Of a stretch of DNA of 22,131 bases, positions 16,381-22,131 are shown one piece after another; position 1 is the first letter of the stretch; each line of letters begins with the position of its first letter. The notes under the pieces are model-generated. The model saw only the letters and a program-made list of their open reading frames with translations. It was not told the origin of the DNA and did no database searches. The position numbers were made by a program, and so were the translations under genes. Origin of the DNA: Saccharicrinis sp. UBA6048. Lineage in GTDB: Bacteria > Bacteroidota > Bacteroidia > Bacteroidales > Marinilabiliaceae. Where the stretch lies: NCBI GenBank assembly GCA_002429115.1, contig DIYS01000013.1, positions 1 to 22,131 of the forward strand, read 5' to 3'.

Positions 16381-16546
16381 TACTTTAAGACAGGTTTCCT
16401 GGCTTGTTCCAATTAACAGCGCCTTCCCATAACTATTGTACAGTGGCATTATGCTGATAAACTTGGCAGAACTTACAGTTGCGCGTCAGCCCATGATTTA
16501 CACATGGTTCCCTATTACATCCGTATTACCGGACATCTTAAGTAAT
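16381..16546 (-). ncRNA. Cobalamin riboswitch upstream of permease/acyl-CoA carboxylase operon
   Basis: On the minus strand the core runs AGGGAACCATGTGTAAATCA (about 16494-16513), TGACGCGCAACTGTAA (about 16474-16489), GCCACTG (about 16441-16447), GGGAAGGCGCTG (16419-16430) and the B12 box AGCCAGGAAACCTGTC (16389-16404). P1 can form between TACTTAAGA (5') and TCTTAAAGTA (3', 16381-16390). This is a complete aptamer. It lies after nrdG and before the permease gene, so its likely target is the permease operon despite a long leader. Confidence 0.95.
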
Positions 16547-16569
16547 CATAATTTGAATGAACGTGGGTG

Positions 16570-16577
16570 CAAATATA
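16570..16577 (-). promoter_or_regulatory. -7 promoter element TATATTTG before the third cobalamin riboswitch
   Basis: The minus-strand octamer TATATTTG is an exact match to TAnnTTTG and lies about 25 bases 5' of the aptamer P1 helix, as expected for a riboswitch leader promoter. A T-rich -33-like segment lies about 22 bases upstream. This supports an independent transcript starting between nrdG and the riboswitch. Confidence 0.5.
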
Positions 16578-16725
16578 GTACTTATTTAAAAGCGGAAAAC
16601 TCTTTTGTTGAATATTTTCAGCCAAAAAATAAACATTTAATCTAAATTACCTTTGCCGACAGACAAAGGGGTTTGTTGAACAACACCCACTTATAGCTTA
16701 ATTCAAGTGGTATCCATTGGAGTCG

Positions 16726-17349
16726 TTATTGGTAGAATCCAGGATTTAATACGTTAGGACTATATTTAAACGTCTGAAGCTTAAATGATGGTGCAAATTC
16801 ACTTCTTAGGCACTCCACATCCCGCTCTGTATGAAATAAGGGAACATAAGTGGTTCTGAATTCATAAGAAACACCAGAGTCTTTAATCAATTCTATGGAA
16901 TTCTTAATGTTATTAAATGCGATTTTGGATAAGCTCACAGCAGTAATTTGCGAATAAGCCTCCCGATCTAAACAATGCTTTATATCCATTGCTATAAAAT
17001 CCAACTGTTGATCATCCAGTAAAGCTTCTAACACCTTAGGATTTGTTCCATTGGTATCTAACTTTATTTTTAAACCTAGCTTTCTGATCTGATTTATAAA
17101 TTCAGGCAAATCCTTTTGTATGGTGGGTTCTCCTCCGCTAATGCAAACTGCATCTAATAGCTTTTTATACTGCTTCAGATAATCCAGAATATCCTTTTGT
17201 TTTAACGGTGTTAAAAATCGTTCGGGTAAAACAAGTTCCGGGTTATGACAGTAGCTGCAAAGGAAATTACAGCCCTGTGTAAAAACTACAGCGCTGATAT
17301 TTCCGGGATAATCAATTAAGCTTTGCTTTTGAAATCCTCCTATTTTCAT
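16726..17349 (-). CDS. nrdG: Anaerobic ribonucleoside-triphosphate reductase activating protein
   Basis: This encodes 207 residues. It is a radical-SAM enzyme that uses a 4Fe-4S cluster and S-adenosylmethionine to install the glycyl radical on NrdD. The N-terminus KQSLIDYPGNISAVVFTQGC leads directly into the cluster motif C27-x3-C31-x2-C34 (GCNFLCSYCHNPEL). SGGEPTIQ (about 71-78) is the SAM-binding GGE motif, and KLDTNGT is a further conserved strand. The size and the DYPG opening are typical of the NrdG branch found with ATP-cone NrdD proteins. The ATG overlaps the nrdD stop by four bases (ATGA), so the two are translationally coupled. The operon appears to end here, since a separate promoter and riboswitch follow. 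Confidence 0.94.
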   Translation of the reverse strand: MKIGGFQKQSLIDYPGNISAVVFTQGCNFLCSYCHNPELVLPERFLTPLKQKDILDYLKQYKKLLDAVCISGGEPTIQKDLPEFINQIRKLGLKIKLDTNGTNPKVLEALLDDQQLDFIAMDIKHCLDREAYSQITAVSLSKIAFNNIKNSIELIKDSGVSYEFRTTYVPLFHTERDVECLRSEFAPSFKLQTFKYSPNVLNPGFYQ

Positions 17350-19508
17350 GCTTGCTCATCAACTATTGAAGTGTCAGCATTACATTTTTCCTGTATCTTT
17401 CTATCAAACAGTTTTCTATTATGGTACTCAGCTTTTTTCCCCACATTCCATTGCTCAATAGGACGCAGATAACCAACGATTCGCGAATACACCTCACACT
17501 TTATTTCTTTGCCTGCATCAGCACATTTAGGACAAGTTGGATGCTCACCATAGATATAGCCATGCTCGGGACAGATACTGAATGTAGGCGACAGTGAAAA
17601 GTAAGGCAACTTAAAATTGTTACAAATCATTTTAGCTAATTGCTTGACCGATTCAGCAGGTAACTGATCTTCACCCACAAAAGTATGAAACACGGTACCT
17701 CCGGTATACTTTGTCTGCAAATTATCCTGTAACTCCAGTGCCTCAAAAATATCATCGGTATAACCCACCGGCAATTGGCTTGAGTTGGTGTAATATGGTG
17801 CCGCTTTTTTTTCACGAACCTGTTGTTCATTGGATACAATAATATCAGGATACTGCGTCTTATCCAACTTAGCCAGACGATAGGTAGTCCCTTCTGCAGG
17901 TGTGGCCTCCAGATTATAAATATGTCCGGTCTCCTCCTGAAATTCCTGCAGCTTATCGCGCATAAAGATCATGATGTCTTCAGCTTTTTTATTGCCTTCC
18001 TTGGTAGTGATATCATAACCATAAAAGTTGATCAGACATTCGTTCATTCCAACCAAACCAATTGTTGAGAAGTGGTTATCCCAGTAGGCGCCATTTTTCT
18101 GACGAATATGACGCAGATAAAACTTAGAATAAGGATACAAGCCATTTTCAGTTAGTTCTTCAATCACTTTTCTCTTAAGCTCCAAACTTTCTTTGGCCAG
18201 CTCCATCAGTTTGGCAATGCGCTGATATAGTTCTTCTTCGCTCTTAGATTCGTAAGCTAAACGAGGCATATTTAAGGTCACTACTCCCACCGAACCTGTT
18301 AAAGGATTGGCGCCGAATAAACCTCCTCCGCGTGATTTTAATTCGCTGGTATCAATTCTCAGCCTGCAGCACATCGATCGAACATCATCAGGCGACATAT
18401 CAGAATTAACAAAATTAGAGAAGTACGGTATTCCATACTTAGCGGTCATCTCCCAGATGGGTTTGCGATACTCGTTATCCCAATCAAAGTCTTTGGTAAT
18501 ATTATACGTAGGAATAGGAAATGAGAAAATCCGCCCATTAGCATCCCCTTCCGTCATTACTTCAGCAAAAGCTTTATTAAAAATGTCCATCTCATGCTGG
18601 TACTCTCCGTAAGTAGAATCCTGAACCTCACCACCAATCACTACAGCTGTATCTTTCATATTTGCCGGCACCTCAAGGTCTAAAGTAATATTGGTAAAAG
18701 GCGTTTGAAAACCAACTCTGGTAGGTATATTCATATTAAACATGAATTCCTGCAAAGCTTGCTTAACCTCATCATAGGATAACTTATCTGCACGAATAAA
18801 TGGAGACAGATATGTATCGAAATTGGAGAAAGCCTGAGCTCCGGCAGCCTCTCCCTGCATGGTATAAAAGAAATTAACTATTTGTCCAAGAATGGTTCTG
18901 AATCGCTTAGCCGGATGACTTTCCACCTTACCTGTTACGCCTTTAAAGCCGGTAACAATTAATTCGTATAAATCCCATCCAACGCAATATACACTTATAA
19001 AACCTAAATCGTGAATATGAAGTTTACCCAATTTATGTGCGTTGCCAATTTCTGACGAGTATATTTTACTTAACCAGTATTGTGAGCTAATGATGGTAGA
19101 AACATGTTGATTCATACCTTGCAATGAATAACTTGAATTGGCACTTTCTTTAATGCGCCAATCATTATTATTGATGTAATCATCAACAATGTCAACATTA
19201 GAAAATAACTCCTTTACATTACGAATTCCATCGTGCTGTTTACGATAAATAATATAGGCTTTAGCTACTTTAAAGTATTTAGCGCAGAACAATTCATACT
19301 CCACTAAATCCTGTATGTCCTCAACGCAAGGATTGAGCGCATTTAATTTTTCAACTACTTTATCCGTAATCAATTCAGCCATTTTGCGATTTGGCATTCC
19401 AACTGCTCTAAATGCTTTGGCAATAGCAAAGGTAATTTTGTCTGCCTCAAAAGGCACGATACGTCCGTCGCGCTTTTGTACGGTTTTAATAGCACCATCA
19501 ATCTTCAT
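17346..19508 (-). CDS. nrdD: Anaerobic (class III) ribonucleoside-triphosphate reductase
   Basis: This encodes 720 residues. It reduces ribonucleotides to deoxyribonucleotides without oxygen, using a glycyl radical. An N-terminal ATP-cone (about 5-95: VQKRDGRIVPFEADKITFAI) gives allosteric control. The catalytic barrel includes GKLHIHDLGFISVYCVGWDL, FNMNIPTRVGFQTPFTNITL, and a conserved Cys pair in MCCRLRID (380-381). The C-terminus has a zinc site with four Cys (646, 659, 662, 671) and the glycyl-radical segment RIVGYLRP with Gly679, about 41 residues from the end. The family is expected to be assembled in the cytoplasm with NrdG. A cobalamin riboswitch lies about 110 bases before the ATG. 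That implies expression is raised when B12 is low, as expected if a B12-dependent class II enzyme exists elsewhere in the genome. Confidence 0.96.
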   Translation of the reverse strand: MKIDGAIKTVQKRDGRIVPFEADKITFAIAKAFRAVGMPNRKMAELITDKVVEKLNALNPCVEDIQDLVEYELFCAKYFKVAKAYIIYRKQHDGIRNVKELFSNVDIVDDYINNNDWRIKESANSSYSLQGMNQHVSTIISSQYWLSKIYSSEIGNAHKLGKLHIHDLGFISVYCVGWDLYELIVTGFKGVTGKVESHPAKRFRTILGQIVNFFYTMQGEAAGAQAFSNFDTYLSPFIRADKLSYDEVKQALQEFMFNMNIPTRVGFQTPFTNITLDLEVPANMKDTAVVIGGEVQDSTYGEYQHEMDIFNKAFAEVMTEGDANGRIFSFPIPTYNITKDFDWDNEYRKPIWEMTAKYGIPYFSNFVNSDMSPDDVRSMCCRLRIDTSELKSRGGGLFGANPLTGSVGVVTLNMPRLAYESKSEEELYQRIAKLMELAKESLELKRKVIEELTENGLYPYSKFYLRHIRQKNGAYWDNHFSTIGLVGMNECLINFYGYDITTKEGNKKAEDIMIFMRDKLQEFQEETGHIYNLEATPAEGTTYRLAKLDKTQYPDIIVSNEQQVREKKAAPYYTNSSQLPVGYTDDIFEALELQDNLQTKYTGGTVFHTFVGEDQLPAESVKQLAKMICNNFKLPYFSLSPTFSICPEHGYIYGEHPTCPKCADAGKEIKCEVYSRIVGYLRPIEQWNVGKKAEYHNRKLFDRKIQEKCNADTSIVDEQA

Positions 19509-19615
19509 AACTTTAATAATTTAATTAAACAATCAATGGTAGCAATGGATAGAATACAAGAAAGGTATACGTTTGGTATTCCTTAGCCTTTTCTCCCGAA
19601 AGCTACGAATTAAGT

Positions 19616-19772
19616 AAAAACGATAGGTCTTCCGGCTTTCCTTTAACTCAGCGCCTTCCCAACAATATTTGTTAGTGGCTTAGATGCTGATTACGAAACG
19701 ACATAAGTCGATTCGGGATTACGGCTGCGGGTACAGCTACTGATTTACACAGTATTCCCTTACATCATTTTG
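19616..19772 (-). ncRNA. Cobalamin riboswitch upstream of nrdDG
   Basis: The minus-strand core contains AGGGAATACTGTGTAAATCA (about 19743-19762), CCCGCAGCCGTAATCC, GCCACT (near 19674-19679), GGGAAGGCGCTG (about 19650-19661) and the B12 box AAAGCCGGAAGACCTATC (19622-19639). P1 can form between AAAATGAT (5') and ATCGTTTT (3'). It sits about 110 bases before the nrdD ATG with no gene between, so nrdDG is its target. A near-consensus -7 element lies just upstream (TATTTTTA) but is not exact. Confidence 0.95.
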
Positions 19773-19978
19773 ACATTGTAAAAATATGCACTATACCTGT
19801 GGTGAAGTCATATCTTGTTTAAAAGTTATTAAAAAGTAATTAACAAATTGACTTTATTAGAGCTTGCGCAATGCTGTTGAAACTAATTCTGATAATATGG
19901 CTTTCCAAATCTATGTAAACTTAATTCAAAGTCTCTCTTTTTAAGGTTGATACTATTATTGGAATAACCAGTCACTCG

Positions 19979-20251
19979 CTAACACCCATTGATCATGTGT
20001 AAGCGAGGATTTTGAAAACTTAATGCCATATACAAATGAACCTCTTCCTGATCGTTGTAAATGTGCTCATCTTCCAAATCGTGGACCGGTTCATTGTAAT
20101 TATCCAGGTAAAGGATTTTATTGGCAAAATAGATTTCTCGGCTGCCATTTAAATCAATTTCTTTATGCGCAATAGCCTTTCGAACAGATGTAAATGAGAA
20201 TGAAACATCATTTAATACCTGTGGTTCAGAATAAGCATGTTTAAAGGGCCT
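19979..20251 (-). pseudogene. Truncated remnant of an unrecognised protein gene
   Basis: From just after an in-frame TAA (20252-20254) to a TAG at 19979-19981, the minus strand is open for 90 codons. The product is protein-like: FSFTSVRKAIAHKEIDLNGS, then REIYFANKILYLDNYNEPVH, DLEDEHIYNDQEEVHLYMAL, and SFQNPRLHMING. The only ATGs in frame are near the end, so the beginning of the gene is missing. No family is recognised. It lies between the nrdD riboswitch and the mobilization remnant, and probably belongs to the same region of decay. About 200 bases to either side hold nothing further that could be identified. Confidence 0.4.
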
Positions 20252-20369
20252 TTAAGTTGTGTATACTTGAATGCTTGAAATTAAGAATTTAGATATTGCA
20301 GTGACATCCCCTATTTGTTGGGGGTTTTTATAAGAATTATAGATAATGAGAAATGTTTGTCATTCCAAT

Positions 20370-20945
20370 TTAATGATCAACACACCTATAATTACTAACT
20401 TCTTTTTTAATAATCTCAATCATCTCCTCATTTCGATAAACATTAAAAGTGGTATCCAACCAAGCTACTAACTCTGGACCAACACTATTTGTAGCCTTCA
20501 AGTATTTCAATTGGAGATCGTTATCTTTAAGCCTTTGATTCTCATTAAGCAAATACAGGTTGGATACCAAAGTTGAGGCAAACAATAATTGAAAAACAAT
20601 AACTTTAATCGTTAAGCTTTTTCGTTTTTTGAGATATTTCAGGATTGGGCTAAATGCATCAAGAATACTGGATGCCTGTATTTCAAAGCTGGTAAGAAGG
20701 GTGCTTGACTTATGCATAAACAAGTCTGCTGAAATCTTCAAAGCATCACCAGTTCTACGTGCCATATAATCCACGTATTCTGTTAATTGGACTTGCTCGA
20801 TCTCATTTCCCTTCTCTGTTGATTCAGACTCTTCAGGTAAACTCTCGGGTACTTTAGCTGAAAGTTCATCAATCTTCATATCCATCGAAGTCATCATTTC
20901 TTTGATTTCTTCGAACATAGCTGTTGTCATTTCACTTTTATTCAT
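20370..20945 (-). CDS. Membrane-anchored protein of mobilization cassette, function unknown
   Basis: This encodes 191 residues with an ATG start. The N-terminal 50 residues are acidic and rich in Met, Glu and Ser, with a helical start (MFEEIKEMMTSMDMKIDELS). Residues about 55-105 are amphipathic helix. A basic stretch (KYLKKRKS) precedes one membrane segment (about 111-132), followed by a short coiled-coil-like part (LLNENQRLKDNDLQLKYLK) and a C-terminal helix. No enzymatic motif is visible. It begins 56 bases after the end of the relaxase remnant on the same strand. Small membrane proteins in this position are common in Bacteroidota mobilization regions, so a role in transfer is plausible. 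The frame is intact although its upstream partners are broken. Confidence 0.6.
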   Translation of the reverse strand: MNKSEMTTAMFEEIKEMMTSMDMKIDELSAKVPESLPEESESTEKGNEIEQVQLTEYVDYMARRTGDALKISADLFMHKSSTLLTSFEIQASSILDAFSPILKYLKKRKSLTIKVIVFQLLFASTLVSNLYLLNENQRLKDNDLQLKYLKATNSVGPELVAWLDTTFNVYRNEEMIEIIKKEVSNYRCVDH

Positions 20946-21001
20946 GGTATTTTGGTTTAAAGTTTAGGCCCAAAGCGGCGTTTTTTATACTTGTATTAAT
21001 T

Positions 21002-21775
21002 CTAATTATCCAATCTTCTTTGTTCCATTTGTTTTTGACTATGCACATAATCAGGGTTCAGTAATTCTATGCCAATTTTTAAGGCGTTAGAGGTTTTGTA
21101 ATCCAGTTTGGGTTTATTGCTATGAATCACCTCCTGGCAATTACAATAGAGTTGATAGGAGATTTTTGAAAAGCTGCATTGTCGATCAACTTTTGAACCG
21201 CTAAAATTTAGTCCGTCCTTACTAAAAGTGACACCTTGAACTTCATCGGATTGCCCCTAGTACTTGTAGTTAATTTCAATACTCTCATAGTTTAACTGGA
21301 GTTCAAGATCTTTCCATGTTTTACATTTCGGGATGGCTTCTATTAATGCTTCATAAATCTCATATTTGGCTTTGTCAGCTCCCCTTAAACGGTGGACTTT
21401 CACTTGGTCCTTACCTTTTGCAAAATAAAGTTGATGTTTACGAGTGAGTTCTTTACAATTTAACTCACTCCGTTTCCTGTCATTTTGGTCTGAAATGGTT
21501 TTACCATTATAGTTTACACGATTAATGATTAAATGAACATGCGGGTGCTTTTTGTCGTAATGCCTGGCAATCAAATATTGTGTTTCTTCAATATTTATCT
21601 TCTCCATGTAGGATTTGCCTATTTCTACAATTAATTCATTGGTAAGTTTAGCTGTATCATTAGCCAAGAAATCGAGTGAAATATGATAGACGGGTTTGGT
21701 AATGCGTTTATTAAGCTCTATCTGGCTATCGAAACTCTGGATGATGGATTCATTGTCGAATATATTCGCTCTTGT
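21002..21775 (-). pseudogene. Relaxase/mobilization nuclease, N-terminally deleted and interrupted by a stop
   Basis: One minus-strand frame from about 21775 to the TAG at 21002-21004 reads as a MobB-type relaxase (Relaxase domain family). It starts IIQSFDSQIELNKRITKPVY then HISLDFLANDTAKLT, continues to the metal-binding His triad region ARHYDKKHPHVHLIINRVN, and on through DRKRSELNCKELTRKH. At 21257-21259 an in-frame TAG follows NYKY. The same frame continues beyond it with family-like sequence (GQSDEVQGVTFSKDGLNFSG, KVDRQCSFSKI). The first part of the domain, about 40-50 residues including the catalytic Tyr region, is absent. The protein cannot nick DNA. The missing start coincides with the truncation of the upstream relaxosome gene, indicating a deletion across the junction of the two genes. 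Confidence 0.8.
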
Positions 21776-21899
21776 TCCTGCCAGCTTCCATTGCCTTTGA
21801 CTTTAAGGTATAGTATTCCTCTGTGGACATTTTCACATCCACTTTATACTTCTTTTTCTGGGAAGCACTTAATCGTGGCCGGCCACCTTTATTTGTCAT
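21750..21899 (-). pseudogene. Truncated ribbon-helix-helix relaxosome accessory protein (MobA/MobC-like)
   Basis: An ATG at 21899 opens 49 codons: MTNKGGRPRLSASQKKKYKV, then DVKMSTEEYYTLKSKAMEAG, then RNKSEYIRQ. The GRPxL start, the beta-strand KYKVDVKMS and the helix ending SEYIRQ are typical of the N-terminal half of plasmid-mobilization relaxosome proteins in Bacteroidota, which are normally more than twice this length. The TGA directly follows SEYIRQ, where the second half should begin. The following bases already encode relaxase sequence in another frame. The gene is therefore cut short by the same deletion that removed the relaxase N-terminus. Confidence 0.75.
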
Positions 21900-21919
21900 T
21901 TTCTACTCTGTTTTTTAGA

Positions 21920-22105
21920 TCAACGGGATGCTTTTTCAAGGTTTTGGTCGTACCAAAACATAGACTTGCTAATAGCTTCGCTTATGAGACAAGCATTAAT
22001 ATCTCTTTGGATATTTAGCAATTCGTAGCATTCGGCATTTTCTCTTTCTAATAAGTACATTTGATCGTTTTTTCGTGCGTAAGCCACCCATTTTTTGGAG
22101 GTCAT
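21920..22105 (-). CDS. Small hypothetical protein of mobilization cassette
   Basis: This encodes 61 residues from an ATG at 22105, ending 20 bases before the truncated relaxosome gene on the same strand. The sequence (MTSKKWVAYARKNDQMYLLE, then ERENAECYELLNIQRDINAC) is charged and probably helical, without a recognised domain. Its spacing suggests it was part of the same operon. It might be a real small gene or the end of a longer decayed one; nothing in the 26 bases left before the window edge settles this. Confidence 0.4.
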   Translation of the reverse strand: MTSKKWVAYARKNDQMYLLERENAECYELLNIQRDINACLISEAISKSMFWYDQNLEKASR

Positions 22106-22131
22106 GGTTTGGCAAAAGGAAGCGGAATAAA

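Noticed and set aside
16653..16672. Short CCTTTG/CAAAGG inverted repeat downstream of nrdG
   Set aside because: Six pairs with no T-tract on the minus strand; too weak to call the nrdDG terminator.
20308..20330. CCCC/GGGGG hairpin followed by TTTTT on the plus strand
   Set aside because: The stem is only four or five pairs and no plus-strand gene precedes it, so it was not called a terminator.

Overview
The window looks like chromosomal DNA of a Bacteroidota bacterium, probably an anaerobic or facultative Bacteroidales/Marinilabiliales-type organism. The grounds are SusC/BtuB-style surface uptake genes, surface-lipoprotein signals (Cys followed by Asp residues), a type IX secretion (T9SS) C-terminal sorting domain, TAnnTTTG-type -7 promoter elements, an oxygen-sensitive class III ribonucleotide reductase, low GC and little Shine-Dalgarno use. 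Genus cannot be fixed from this sequence alone. Essentially every intact gene lies on the minus strand, so transcription reads from high to low coordinates.

The unifying theme is vitamin B12. Four cobalamin riboswitch aptamers, all on the minus strand, lie within about 10 kb (9.7-19.8 kb). Reading in the direction of transcription: (i) one aptamer precedes nrdD-nrdG (19.5-16.7 kb), the B12-independent anaerobic ribonucleotide reductase and its radical-SAM activase. (ii) A second aptamer (16.4-16.55 kb) lies upstream of a four-gene operon (15.9-10.6 kb) encoding an AspT/SucE1-type dicarboxylate permease and the three subunits of an acyl-CoA carboxylase (carboxyltransferase, biotin carboxylase, biotin carrier protein). 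(iii) Two tandem aptamers (10.4-9.7 kb), which look like a duplicated module about 512 bp long including part of the expression platform, precede a B12 capture and uptake locus (9.4-0.87 kb). That locus holds a secreted surface protein, a 935-residue T9SS-secreted protein with a BtuG-like propeller, a BtuB-type TonB-dependent receptor, a BtuG-like surface lipoprotein, and a lipoprotein paralogue of the first protein. A strong intrinsic terminator sits between the 935-residue gene and btuB and may divide the locus into two expression levels.

A model consistent with this layout is that, when B12 is scarce, the cell derepresses scavenging (btuB/btuG and accessory proteins), switches to B12-independent dNTP synthesis (nrdDG), and changes handling of succinate/propionate intermediates, because methylmalonyl-CoA mutase needs B12 (permease plus carboxylase). 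The first two parts are well supported by known biology; the third is inference.

The two ends are decayed DNA. At 21.0-22.1 kb lies a broken mobilization cassette: an intact small ORF, a truncated ribbon-helix-helix relaxosome gene joined by an apparent deletion to a relaxase that lacks its N-terminus and carries an in-frame stop. It is followed by an intact 191-residue membrane protein gene and a gene remnant at 20.0-20.25 kb. At 0.2-0.67 kb lies a frameshifted remnant of an unrecognised protein on the plus strand. No tRNA, rRNA, CRISPR array or intact transposase was seen.
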